Part shown: positions 16,396-26,763 of the stretch, in pieces | Numbering within the stretch: position 1 is the first letter of the stretch | Layout of the letters: every line of letters starts with the position of its first letter | Assembly: GCF_040081985.1 (NCBI RefSeq) | Contig: NZ_JBEBMH010000003.1 | Span: 1-64,000, forward strand | Direction of reading: 5' to 3' | Length of the DNA stretch: 64,000 nt | Source of the DNA: Kumtagia yinganensis | Lineage (GTDB): Bacteria > Pseudomonadota > Alphaproteobacteria > Rhizobiales > Rhizobiaceae | The notes under the pieces: generated by a model | Told to the model about the DNA's origin: nothing | The model's database searches: none | The model's input: the letters and a program-made list of their open reading frames with translations, nothing else | Position numbers and translations under genes: made by a program

Positions 16396-16896
16396 TCAGC
16401 TTTTCGCCTTCGCCAGCGCGCTCGAAAATGCCGCGGCAAAACTCTCGCGGTCGTCGGGATTGAGGAAGGAGCCGATCGGCACGGCCTGTTCGCGTGACTC
16501 CACCATCATGCGGGTGATGCCGATCTCGTCGTGGCGCGAGACGGAAAAGCGCGTCCAGAACGGGTTGAAACGGTGGGCCTCGGAGCGTCCGGAGGGCGCG
16601 GTCTTTTTGATGTCGAGTGCGGTGCGCGACACCGACACCTCCTCGCGGGCACGGGCGGCGCGGTAGTTCAGGCGGAAGGCGATGTAGACGGCGAGCACGT
16701 CGAGGCCGAAGAAGCCGAAGACCGGCCAGGCGCCATGCGACAGGAAGAACGCGCCGGTGACCAGCCAGCCGAACAGCAGCGCGCCCATGAGGATGGCAAA
16801 ACCTTTTCGCCCGAGCGACCGGTGCGGCGTCAGCAGCGCCCGGAAAAAGGGCTCGTCAGGCTCCCGCATGGCGTTTGTGTCGTCCATGGCGGCCAA
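16396..16896 (-). CDS. DUF2244 domain membrane protein
   Basis: 166 residues (or 163 from the second Met). Two hydrophobic helices lie near residues 32-75 (GFAILMGALLFGWLVTGAFF and VFGFFGLDVLAVYIAF). A soluble region with FWTRFSVSRHDEIGITRMMVESREQAVPIGSFLNPDDRESFA follows, the DUF2244 pattern of alphaproteobacterial integral membrane proteins of unknown function. It is divergent from nth, a frequent alphaproteobacterial pairing, with only 13 bases between the starts. Confidence 0.82.
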   Translation of the reverse strand: MAAMDDTNAMREPDEPFFRALLTPHRSLGRKGFAILMGALLFGWLVTGAFFLSHGAWPVFGFFGLDVLAVYIAFRLNYRAARAREEVSVSRTALDIKKTAPSGRSEAHRFNPFWTRFSVSRHDEIGITRMMVESREQAVPIGSFLNPDDRESFAAAFSSALAKAKS

Positions 16897-16909
16897 TTAT
16901 AGATGGCTC

Positions 16910-17695
16910 ATGAAAAACCCCAAGGTCAAAAGCGTCGCAGCCGGCAGCCGGCGCGACGGTTCGAACGTTATACCGCGCCCCCGGCCAGCGAGGCCCCGTT
17001 CCGTCTATCGGCCCGAGGAGGTGCATGAGATTTTCCGCCGGTTTTCCGTGCAGCGGCCGGAGCCGAAGGGTGAGCTGGAACACGTCAACGCCTTCACGCT
17101 GCTGGTCGCGGTGGTGCTTTCGGCGCAGGCGACCGACGCCGGCGTGAACAAGGCGACGCGGCCGCTGTTCGCCGTGGCCGACACGCCCGAGAAGATGGTC
17201 GCTCTGGGCGAGGAGGCGGTCGGACAGTACATCCGCACCATCGGCCTGTGGCGCGGCAAGGCGAAGAACGTCATCGCGCTGTCGAAGGCGCTGATCGAAG
17301 ACCATGGCGGAGAGGTGCCGGCTGACCGCGACGCGCTGACCAAGCTGCCGGGGGTGGGCCGCAAGACCGCCAATGTCGTGCTCAACATGGCTTTCGGCCA
17401 GCCGACCATGGCGGTCGATACGCATATTTTCCGCATCGGCAACCGCCTGCTGCTGGCGCCGGGAAAGACGCCGGAGCAGGTGGAGGCGGGGCTCGTGAAG
17501 ATCATTCCGCCCGAATACATGCGCCACGCGCATCACTGGCTGATCCTGCACGGACGTTACGTCTGCAAGGCGCGCAAGCCGGACTGCCCGCGCTGCGTGA
17601 TCGCCGATATCTGCAAATCGCCGGAAAAGACGACGTCGATCCCGGCGCCGCTTGTGGAGATAGGGGCGATCGGGGGACTGGAGGCGGCTCAGTAG
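16910..17695 (+). CDS. nth: Endonuclease III
   Basis: A 261-residue DNA glycosylase/AP lyase for oxidised pyrimidines in base excision repair. It has the helix-hairpin-helix LPGVGRKTANVVLN with the catalytic lysine, the catalytic aspartate in VDTHIFR, and the iron-sulfur loop C-x6-C-x2-C-x5-C near the C-terminus (CKARKPDCPRCVIADIC). There is a basic N-terminal extension of about 35 residues. ATG 16910 is the first start that leaves the divergent DUF2244 gene free. It converges with and slightly overlaps the DUF2214 gene. Confidence 0.94.
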   Translation: MKNPKVKSVAAGSRRDGSNVIPRPRPARPRSVYRPEEVHEIFRRFSVQRPEPKGELEHVNAFTLLVAVVLSAQATDAGVNKATRPLFAVADTPEKMVALGEEAVGQYIRTIGLWRGKAKNVIALSKALIEDHGGEVPADRDALTKLPGVGRKTANVVLNMAFGQPTMAVDTHIFRIGNRLLLAPGKTPEQVEAGLVKIIPPEYMRHAHHWLILHGRYVCKARKPDCPRCVIADICKSPEKTTSIPAPLVEIGAIGGLEAAQ

Positions 17696-18138
17696 CCGAA
17701 GCCGCGCGCCATGGCGGCGGCGAAGATGAGGATGAGGGCGAAGAAGCCGGCCTCGGCCTTGAGCCAGAAGCGCAGGGCGGCGACCTCGCCGTCGGGCACC
17801 GGATCGGATGCGGCGCGGCGCCAGCGGAGAATGCGCAGGGTCGGCGGGATGGAAAGCAGGCCGACGGCGGCGAAGGCGGCCATCTTCATCCAGAAAACCG
17901 GATTGTAGACGTAGAATTCCCAGCCCTTCAGGCCGAAGACGACGCGGCAGATGCCGATGAGGATCAGCAGTCCCGCCGCCATGCCATAGGCGCCGTCGAT
18001 GCGGCCGAGCAGCGGCAGGCCGCGCGCGTCCAGCCCTTTGCGGACAAGCACGAGTTCGGCGGCGAGCAGGGCGGCCAGCAGGAAGGCCAGGCCGTGGTGG
18101 GCGATGGCAAGGACAAGATCGAGGATGGCGGCGTCCAT
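17689..18138 (-). CDS. DUF2214 family membrane protein
   Basis: 149 residues with four hydrophobic helices. AIAHHGLAFLLAALLAAELVLVRKGL at the N-terminus and GRIDGAYGMAAGLLILIGICRVVFGLKG in the middle fit the DUF2214 family, whose conserved histidines near the membrane suggest heme or metal binding (inference). Function unknown. An exact 13-bp palindrome lies 18 bases upstream of the start. Confidence 0.75.
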   Translation of the reverse strand: MDAAILDLVLAIAHHGLAFLLAALLAAELVLVRKGLDARGLPLLGRIDGAYGMAAGLLILIGICRVVFGLKGWEFYVYNPVFWMKMAAFAAVGLLSIPPTLRILRWRRAASDPVPDGEVAALRFWLKAEAGFFALILIFAAAMARGFGY

Positions 18139-18155
18139 AAGCTAAGCTCGATATG

Positions 18156-18168
18156 TTTACATTGTAAA
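18156..18168. promoter_or_regulatory. Perfect 13-bp palindrome TTTACATTGTAAA
   Basis: TTTACA-T-TGTAAA is exactly symmetric and sits in an AT-rich patch between the DUF2214 start (minus) and the cupin gene (plus). It is a plausible operator for a dimeric regulator; which one is unknown. Similar TTTACA-type palindromes bind TetR- or Rrf2-like proteins in other bacteria. Confidence 0.4.
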
Positions 18169-18324
18169 GATCAATATGATAGGAATCCCTCGCAGTCAAT
18201 CGGCTGGAAGCGGTCGGCGACGCCCGCTTCGCCGAGGCCCGCAGAACGGACGGCTGGGCCATCGCTCCGACGTTGCAGGGATGGCAGTCGTCCGTGCCGG
18301 CCGAATTTCAAAGGAAGAATTACC

Positions 18325-18786
18325 ATGCCAAAGATCGACATCGAAAAGGTCCCGGACGTCAAAGGCGCCGGCTATCCCGCGCCCTTCGACGCGCCTTGCG
18401 CCGAGCGCCTGCGCCAGCGGCTCGGCAACGCTGGCGGCCTGAACGATTTCGGCGTCAATCTGATGCGGCTGCCGCCGGGCAACTGGTCCAGCCAGCGCCA
18501 CTGGCACACCCATGAGGACGAATTCGTCTATGTGCTGGAAGGCGAACTGACGCTGGTCGAGGACGGCGGCGAGACCGTGCTGCGCGCCGGCGATTGCGCG
18601 GCATTTCCGAAAAATTCCGGCAACGGCCATCACATGATCAACAGGGCTGGCGCGACGGCGGTCTATCTTGAGGCCGGTTCGCGCTCGCCTGCCGACATCA
18701 CCTATTGCTCCGACATCGACATGATGAGTTCGAACGCCGACGGCAGGTTCGTGCACAAGAACGGTACGCCCTATCCGGAAAGGTGA
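18325..18786 (+). CDS. Cupin domain protein
   Basis: A 153-residue single-cupin protein. HWHTHEDEFVYVLEGELTLVEDGGE is the metal-binding first cupin motif (G-X5-HXH-X3-4-E-X6-G), and GDCAAFPKNSGNGHHMIN the second. C-terminal features (YLEAGSRSPADITYCSDIDMM) match a widespread rhizobial cupin group of unknown substrate. AAGGAAGAA lies upstream of the ATG. Confidence 0.85.
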   Translation: MPKIDIEKVPDVKGAGYPAPFDAPCAERLRQRLGNAGGLNDFGVNLMRLPPGNWSSQRHWHTHEDEFVYVLEGELTLVEDGGETVLRAGDCAAFPKNSGNGHHMINRAGATAVYLEAGSRSPADITYCSDIDMMSSNADGRFVHKNGTPYPER

Positions 18787-18892
18787 GCAATCGTAAGGGA
18801 TTGTCATCTGGCCCCCGTTGGCGCCGATGCGTGGATGCTTCCCAAGCGGACTCCGGCGGCTATGGTCCGCGTGTCGCCGCCGCGAGATTTGC

Positions 18893-19441
18893 ATGCCCGC
18901 ATCCACCATCATCGAAATCCCGTCGATCGAAACGGAACGAACGATCCTGCGCGCGCACCGGCCAGGCGACTTCGAAACCTATGCTGCGATGTGGGCGACG
19001 CCGGAGGTGACGCGCCACATAGGCGGCTATCAGCGGACGAAGGACGAAAGCTGGATACGTTTCCTGCGGCACGCCGGCACGTGGGCGATGCTGGGCTACG
19101 GCTTCTGGGCAGTCGAAGACAAAGCGAGCGGGCGCTTTGTCGGCGAGGCGGGCTACCACCAGATTTTCCGCCATATGACGCCGTCGATCGACGGGTTGCC
19201 CGAATGCGGCTGGGCGCTGATACCCGAGATGCACGGAAAGGGCTTTGCGACGGAAGTCGTCAATGCCGTTGTCGCCTGGGGAGACAGAATGCTGGGCGGC
19301 CAGCGGCAGGTCTGCATCATCGACCACGATAACCTTGCCTCGATCCGGCTCGCTACCAGGTGCGGGTTCGGCAATCCGGTGGAGGCGACGTTCGACGACA
19401 AGGCGGTGTTCCTGTTCGAGCGGCGCGCTGCGGCGGCGTGA
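18893..19441 (+). CDS. GNAT family N-acetyltransferase (RimJ/RimL-like)
   Basis: 182 residues of the GNAT fold. The N-terminal ETERTILRAHRPGDFETYAAMW is typical of RimJ/RimL-like enzymes. CGWALIPEMHGKGFATEV contains the acetyl-CoA-binding Q/R-x-x-G-x-G/A-like loop, and DHDNLASIRLATRCGF the C-terminal motif. The acceptor (a ribosomal protein or a small molecule) cannot be told. Confidence 0.85.
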   Translation: MPASTIIEIPSIETERTILRAHRPGDFETYAAMWATPEVTRHIGGYQRTKDESWIRFLRHAGTWAMLGYGFWAVEDKASGRFVGEAGYHQIFRHMTPSIDGLPECGWALIPEMHGKGFATEVVNAVVAWGDRMLGGQRQVCIIDHDNLASIRLATRCGFGNPVEATFDDKAVFLFERRAAAA

Positions 19442-19653
19442 AAAAGGGGATGGAATTCAGCCCAATCTCCAAAGATTTTTCGCTGGTGCCCGGCAAGGAA
19501 TTCGCCGACTCGTACTAAAATCAAAGCCTTAGTTGAGATCTCGGCCGGTCCCTGGCGCCCGGACAGAGCGACGTCTCAGCCAAAAAGCAGCTTCCGATCC
19601 CCCTGCCCTTCATCCGCCTTACCATGATGCCCGCGTTTCAACAGGGCACGGGC

Positions 19654-21135
19654 ATGGACACTTCAGACAATCTCGACCTTCCCTACATCATGCCTTCGCA
19701 GGCGCAGAAGCATGTCACGCACAATGAGGCGATCGGCATGCTCGATGCGCTGGTGCAGCTTCGCGTGCTCGACCGCGACCTCGCCGCGCCGCCGGGCGCG
19801 CCGGCGAATGGCGACCGCTATATCGTGGCGGCCGGCGCGACAGGCGGCTGGAGCGGGCAGAGCGGAAAGATCGCGCATAGGCTCGACGGGGCATGGTCGT
19901 TCTACGCGGCAAAGCCGGGTTTCTTCTGCCATGTCGCCGACGAAGGGGTCTTTGTCCATTGGACCGGGTCGGCGTGGGAGCCGCTGACGGCCACGCTGGC
20001 CGTTCTGCAAAACCTCGCGCTGCTCGGCGTCGGGACCACCGCCGACAACACCAATCCGTTCTCGGCGAAGCTCAACAAGGCGCTGTGGACGGCAAAGACG
20101 GTTTCGGAAGGCGGCGACGGCGACCTGCGCTACACGCTGAACAAGGAGACGGCGGCCGACGTGCTGTCGCTGCTGCTGCAGACCGGGTTTTCGGGGCGTG
20201 CCGAACTCGGTCTGATCGGCGACGACGATCTGACGCTGAAAGTCTCGGCGGACGGATCGGCCTGGACCACCGCGCTCAAGATCGACAGGACGAGCGGCCA
20301 GTTCACGATCAACAATGCCTTCAATCTCAACGCCGCTCTGAATATTTCCGGTGCGGCGCTCGGCATCACGCGCGACGGGTCGGCGAGCCTGATGCGGCTC
20401 GCCAGCTATCGCGACACCAATGCGACCCATGCCACCTTCGCCGCCGACGTGGCGCGCGGCAGCCTGGCCGCTCCCGCCTATATGACCAATACCGGGCTGA
20501 TGGCCGAGTTCATCGTGCGGCCATGGGATGGAACGGCCATCGGCAACGTGACCAGCGGACGGCTGGCCTTCCGCGCAAGCGAAAACCACGGCGCTTCCGC
20601 GCGGGGCACGCGCTGGACCGTCGAACTGACGCCGAACGGCAGCACGACCACCACTGAAGCCGGTGCGCTCGACCATTCGAGCGGGCTTTCGCTGTTTTCC
20701 GCGACGGTGATCGACGCCAACCGGCATTTCCGGCTGCGGTCCTATACGATCGCCACCTTGCCGTCGGCGTCACCGGCTGGACAGATGATCCATTGCTCGG
20801 ACCTCGGCGGCGGCGGGCAGGTGAATTCGGACGGCAGCGTGTGGCGGCGGGTGTCGCGCGGCGGCCAGCAGGCCGTTTCCAGCGACGCGGATTTCACGCT
20901 GACGGTGTTTTCGAGCGCCGAGGAACAGAGGCACACCGGCACGCTGACAGCCAACCGGACCGTGACGCTGTCTGCGACCAATGCGTATTCGGGGGCACGC
21001 TTTCGGCTGACGCGGACGGGTGGCGGAGCATTCAACCTGTCGTTCGGCGGACTGAAAAACCTCGCCACCAATACATGGGCCGAGGCGGTGTATGACGGCT
21101 CGGCGTGGTATCTGGCGGCGTATGGGGCGCTGTGA
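19654..21135 (+). CDS. DUF2793 domain protein (phage-tail-like)
   Basis: 493 residues. The N-terminal DUF2793 region (LPYIMPSQAQKHVTHNEAIGMLDALVQL... then NGDRYIVAAGATGGWSGQSGKIA) is typical of alphaproteobacterial prophage and gene-transfer-agent tail-associated proteins. The rest is Gly/Ser/Thr-rich beta-type sequence. No phage genes flank it, so it is an orphan or domesticated copy. The start at ATG 19654 is chosen for the conserved N-terminus; ATG 19624 also fits. Confidence 0.7.
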   Translation: MDTSDNLDLPYIMPSQAQKHVTHNEAIGMLDALVQLRVLDRDLAAPPGAPANGDRYIVAAGATGGWSGQSGKIAHRLDGAWSFYAAKPGFFCHVADEGVFVHWTGSAWEPLTATLAVLQNLALLGVGTTADNTNPFSAKLNKALWTAKTVSEGGDGDLRYTLNKETAADVLSLLLQTGFSGRAELGLIGDDDLTLKVSADGSAWTTALKIDRTSGQFTINNAFNLNAALNISGAALGITRDGSASLMRLASYRDTNATHATFAADVARGSLAAPAYMTNTGLMAEFIVRPWDGTAIGNVTSGRLAFRASENHGASARGTRWTVELTPNGSTTTTEAGALDHSSGLSLFSATVIDANRHFRLRSYTIATLPSASPAGQMIHCSDLGGGGQVNSDGSVWRRVSRGGQQAVSSDADFTLTVFSSAEEQRHTGTLTANRTVTLSATNAYSGARFRLTRTGGGAFNLSFGGLKNLATNTWAEAVYDGSAWYLAAYGAL

Positions 21136-21144
21136 GGGCCTTAA

Positions 21145-21323
21145 CCCTCCCCCTTGCGGGGAGGGTCGGCGAGCCAACGCAACGAAGTGAAGTTGAGCGA
21201 GCCGGGGTGGGGTACGTGCGGCAGTGCTCCACGTTAAATTCTCCGGAGCAAAGAGGCCCCTCGCGCGGCCGCGATGACCCCACCCGCCTCGCTTCGCTCG
21301 GCACCCTCCCCGCAAGGGGAGGG
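21145..21323. repeat. Mosaic palindromic repeat, family A, copy 1
   Basis: A composite repeat flanked by CCCTCCCCCTTGCGGGGAGGG and its near inverse. Inside are GGGGTGGGGT and ACCCCACCC halves. The same architecture recurs at 24732-24863 (inside polA) and 34284-34424. Here it lies between the DUF2793 gene and the RNase D gene, where it could form a long hairpin acting as a bidirectional terminator. Confidence 0.8.
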
Positions 21324-21328
21324 AAGCC

Positions 21329-21946
<618 letters not shown>

Positions 21947-21957
21947 GGCGAGGCTTT

Positions 21958-23346
<1,389 letters not shown>

Positions 23347-23455
23347 GCGCAGAACCTTCTTGAATTCGCGCGCACCCTAATGGGCCGCAGGCGAAACGGA
23401 AAGTGCGCCGGCATTGTGCCAACCGATAAAGCGCTGGGGAGCGAAGTCCGGGCAG

Positions 23456-23494
23456 AAAAATGGCCACCGTGGTGGAGGGGGAACCACGGTGGCC
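23456..23494 (-). terminator. Intrinsic terminator (12-bp stem, U5 tail)
   Basis: Perfectly paired GGCCACCGTGGT and ACCACGGTGGCC with a 9-base loop, followed on the minus strand by ATTTTT. It has the form of a Rho-independent terminator for minus-strand transcription and ends the proposed small RNA. Plus-strand readthrough would see TTGTTAAT after the same stem, which is weaker. Confidence 0.75.
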
Positions 23495-23595
23495 TTGTTA
23501 ATCATGCGGCGGCCCGGAGAGGGGGGAGGGGTCGCCGCACGGTCCGGATTAGGCGGGGGACGGGCCTTGGTCCGGACCCGGCATAAACTGCCGAT
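23456..23595 (-). ncRNA. Candidate small RNA with pyrimidine-rich loops
   Basis: On the minus strand, a perfect 12-bp stem (arms 23483-23494 and 23462-23473) with loop TCCCCCTCC is followed directly by ATTTTTC, a canonical intrinsic terminator. It lies upstream of the M20 gene start, so the transcript it ends must be a separate short RNA. A weak promoter (TTGAAA at 23625-23630, CAAATA 17 bases on) would start it near 23595. The stretch 23514-23536 also reads as CCCCTCCCCCCTCTCC in the RNA. Both C/U-rich segments could pair with ribosome-binding sites. Boundaries are inferred. Confidence 0.45.
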
Positions 23596-23762
23596 GACCT
23601 GTATTTGGAAAGGTAAAGGTGGCCTTTCAAGGGCACGAAGATTACAAGTGTGTAACAAAGGCGTGAGCACGCCTTTGCCCGCATTTTCGCGCCTGTCAGG
23701 AGGCGACGGCACGTTCGGCTTTGGCATGGACCGGAAGGCCGCGCCGCGCTATCCCTTCGCCC

Positions 23763-26762
23763 ATGAAAAAAGGCGATCACCTCTTCCTCGTAGACGGCTC
23801 CGGCTACATCTTCCGTGCCTATCACGCGCTGCCGCCGCTGACCCGCAAATCCGACGGGTTGCCGGTCGGCGCGGTGTCGGGTTTCTGCAACATGCTGTGG
23901 AAGCTGATGCAGGACGCGCGCAACACCGATGTCGGCGTGACGCCGACGCATTTCGCGGTGATCTTCGACTATTCCTCGAAAACGTTCCGCAACGAGCTTT
24001 ACCCCGAATACAAGGCCAACCGCTCGGCGCCGCCGGAAGATCTGATCCCGCAGTTCGGGCTGATCCGTCACGCGACGCGCGCCTTCGACCTGCCTTGTAT
24101 CGAGATGGAGGGTTTCGAGGCCGACGATCTGATCGCCACCTATGCGCGGCTGGCCTGCGAGGCCGGCGGCGACACCACCATCGTTTCCTCCGACAAGGAT
24201 CTGATGCAGTTGGTCGGCGAGACCGTCTCCATGTACGACCCGATGAAGGACAAGGAGATAAAAATCCCCGAGGTGGTCGAAAAGTGGGGCGTGCCGCCGG
24301 AAAAGATGATCGATTTGCAGGCGCTGACCGGCGATTCGATCGACAATGTTCCCGGCGTGCCGGGTATCGGGCCGAAGACGGCGGCGCAGCTTCTCGAACA
24401 GTTCGGCGACCTCGACACGCTGCTTTCGCGGGCCGGCGAAATCAAGCAGGACAAGCGCCGCCAGTCGATCATCGACAATGCCGACAAGGCCCGCATCTCG
24501 CGCGATCTCGTGCGGCTGAAGAACGACGTGCCGGTGGAGGAGGGGCTCGGCGACCTGCTGCTGCAGCCGCCGAACGGGCCGAAATTGATTTCCTTCCTAA
24601 AGGCGATGGAGTTCTCCAGCCTTACACGTCGCGTGGCGGAGGCCAGCGGGACGGACGCCAGCGCGGTCGAGGCGGCGGCGGTGACGGTCGAGGCCGGCAA
24701 GGACGCGCATGGGCCGGATGTGGGGTCGGGTCTCTCCCCCCTTGCGGGGGAGATGGCCGGCAGGCCAGAGGGGGTAACCTCAGAAGGCACCGCCGGAGCG
24801 TCGAGCACGGCCGCGGCGACCCCACCCGGCCCTTCGGGCCACCCTCCCCTCAAGGGGGAGGGAACGCCAACCGCCCTCGCCGCGGCGCGCACCGAGGCAG
24901 CGGCTGCGCAAAAGATCGACACGGCCGCTTATACCTGCATCAGCGATGCCGACACGCTGCGCGCCTGGGTGGCCGAGGCGCAGGCCGCGGGGGTCGTCGC
25001 GGTCGACACGGAAAGCACCTCGCTCGACCCGATGCAGGCGGAGCTGGTCGGTTTTTCGCTGGCGATCCGGCCGGGCTACGCCGCCTACATACCGCTGATC
25101 CACAAGAGCGGCTCCGGCGATCTGCTGGGCGGGGGCATGGTGGAAGGCCAGATCCCGGTGCGCGAGGCTATGGCGATCATCAAGCCGCTGATGGCCGATC
25201 CCTCGGTGCTGAAGGTCTTGCAGAACGTCAAATACGATCTGGTGATCCTGCAGCGCTACGGCGTCGACATCACGCCCTATGACGACACGATGCTGATGTC
25301 CTATGTGCTGGACGCCGGCAAGGGCAACCACAATATGGACGCGCTGGCCGAGCGGCTGCTTAATCACAAGACCATCGCCTTCAAGGATGTGACCGGCAGC
25401 GGCAAGGCGCAGGTGACCTTCGATTATGTGCCGCTCGACCGGGCCACGGCATACGCCGCCGAGGACGCGGACGTGACGCTGCGCTTCTGGCTGGCGCTGA
25501 AGCCGCGGCTGGTGGCCGAAAGCATGGTCTCCGTCTACGAGCGGCTGGAAAGGCCGCTGATCCGCGTGCTGTCCGACATGGAGCAGCGCGGCATCTCGAT
25601 CGACCGGCAGATCCTGTCGCGGCTTTCCGGCGAACTGGCGCAGCGCGCGGCGGCGATCGAGGAGGAAATCTTCCAGCTCGCCGGCGAGCGGTTCACCATC
25701 GGCTCGCCGAAACAGCTCGGCGACATATTGTTCGGCCGGATGGGTTTTGCCGGCGGGTCGAAAACCAAGACCGGGCAATGGTCGACCTCCGCGCAGGTTC
25801 TGGAAGACTTGGCGGCGGAAGGCCATGAATTCCCGCGAAAGATCGTCGACTGGCGGCAGCTCACCAAGCTGAAATCCACCTATACGGATGCCCTGCCCGG
25901 CTATGTGAACCCGGAGACGAAGCGCGTCCACACATCCTACGCGCTGGCCGCGACGACGACGGGCCGGCTCTCCTCCTCCGAGCCGAATTTGCAGAACATC
26001 CCGATCCGGACATCCGAAGGGCGCAAGATCAGGACGGCCTTCATCGCCGACAAGGGCAACAAGCTGATCTCGGCCGACTATTCGCAGATCGAACTGCGCG
26101 TGCTGGCGCATATCGCCGACATCCCGCAGCTTCGCCAGGCGTTCGCCGACGGCATCGACATCCACGCGATGACCGCGTCGGAAATGTTCAGCGTGCCGGT
26201 GGAGGGCATGCCGTCTGAAGTGCGGCGTCGCGCCAAGGCGATCAATTTCGGCATCATCTACGGCATCTCTGCCTTCGGCCTCGCCAACCAGCTATCGATC
26301 CCGCGCGAGGAAGCGAGCGACTACATCAAGAAGTATTTCGAGCGCTTTCCGGGCATCAAGGGCTACATGGATGCGTCCAAGGCGTTTTGCCGCGAGAACG
26401 GATTCGTGCGCACAATCTTCGGGCGAAAAATCCATTATCCGGAGATACGTTCGCCGAATGCGTCGGTGCGCGCCTTCAACGAGCGCGCGTCGATCAACGC
26501 GCCGATCCAGGGCTCGGCGGCCGACATCATCCGCCGCGCCATGGTGCGCATGGACGATGCGCTGGAGAAGGCAGGGCTATCGGCGCGCATGCTGCTGCAG
26601 GTGCATGACGAGTTGATCTTCGAGACCGCCGACGACGAGGTGGCGGCGACGCTGCCGGTCATCCAGCATGTGATGGAGCAGGCGGCGATGCCGGCGGTAT
26701 CGCTTGCCGTGCCGCTCAGGGTGGATGCGCGGGCGGCGGACAATTGGGACGAGGCGCATTGA
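23763..26762 (+). CDS. polA: DNA polymerase I
   Basis: A 999-residue replication/repair polymerase. The 5'-3' exonuclease domain (about 5-300) includes LVDGSGYIFRAYHALPP and GFEADDLIATYA. The 3'-5' exonuclease domain (about 395-590) keeps VDTEST and NVKYDLVIL, so proofreading is probably active. The polymerase domain (about 620-999) has ADYSQIELR (motif A) and QVHDELIFE (motif C). Between the two nuclease domains, residues about 324-367 are the in-frame translation of a palindromic repeat (family A), making the protein longer than E. coli Pol I. ATG 23763 is used; the frame extends a little 5'. LysE follows one base after the stop. Confidence 0.96.
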   Translation: MKKGDHLFLVDGSGYIFRAYHALPPLTRKSDGLPVGAVSGFCNMLWKLMQDARNTDVGVTPTHFAVIFDYSSKTFRNELYPEYKANRSAPPEDLIPQFGLIRHATRAFDLPCIEMEGFEADDLIATYARLACEAGGDTTIVSSDKDLMQLVGETVSMYDPMKDKEIKIPEVVEKWGVPPEKMIDLQALTGDSIDNVPGVPGIGPKTAAQLLEQFGDLDTLLSRAGEIKQDKRRQSIIDNADKARISRDLVRLKNDVPVEEGLGDLLLQPPNGPKLISFLKAMEFSSLTRRVAEASGTDASAVEAAAVTVEAGKDAHGPDVGSGLSPLAGEMAGRPEGVTSEGTAGASSTAAATPPGPSGHPPLKGEGTPTALAAARTEAAAAQKIDTAAYTCISDADTLRAWVAEAQAAGVVAVDTESTSLDPMQAELVGFSLAIRPGYAAYIPLIHKSGSGDLLGGGMVEGQIPVREAMAIIKPLMADPSVLKVLQNVKYDLVILQRYGVDITPYDDTMLMSYVLDAGKGNHNMDALAERLLNHKTIAFKDVTGSGKAQVTFDYVPLDRATAYAAEDADVTLRFWLALKPRLVAESMVSVYERLERPLIRVLSDMEQRGISIDRQILSRLSGELAQRAAAIEEEIFQLAGERFTIGSPKQLGDILFGRMGFAGGSKTKTGQWSTSAQVLEDLAAEGHEFPRKIVDWRQLTKLKSTYTDALPGYVNPETKRVHTSYALAATTTGRLSSSEPNLQNIPIRTSEGRKIRTAFIADKGNKLISADYSQIELRVLAHIADIPQLRQAFADGIDIHAMTASEMFSVPVEGMPSEVRRRAKAINFGIIYGISAFGLANQLSIPREEASDYIKKYFERFPGIKGYMDASKAFCRENGFVRTIFGRKIHYPEIRSPNASVRAFNERASINAPIQGSAADIIRRAMVRMDDALEKAGLSARMLLQVHDELIFETADDEVAATLPVIQHVMEQAAMPAVSLAVPLRVDARAADNWDEAH
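24732..24863. repeat. Mosaic palindromic repeat, family A, copy 2, inside polA
   Basis: 132 bases, exactly 44 codons, with CTCTCCCCCCTTGCGGGGGAG at one end and CCCTCCCCTCAAGGGGGAGGG at the other. It is read in frame in polA as LSPLAGEMAGRPEGV...PPGPSGHPPLKGEG. It falls in the linker between the 5'-3' and 3'-5' exonuclease domains, where an insertion is tolerated. Confidence 0.8.
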
Positions 26763-26763
26763 G

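Noticed and set aside
19654..21135. Prophage
   Set aside because: A single tail-like gene without integrase, terminase, capsid or lysis genes does not support a prophage.
21145..21323. CRISPR-like repeat
   Set aside because: The repeats are single palindromic mosaics scattered over 13 kb, not a regularly spaced array, and no cas genes are present.
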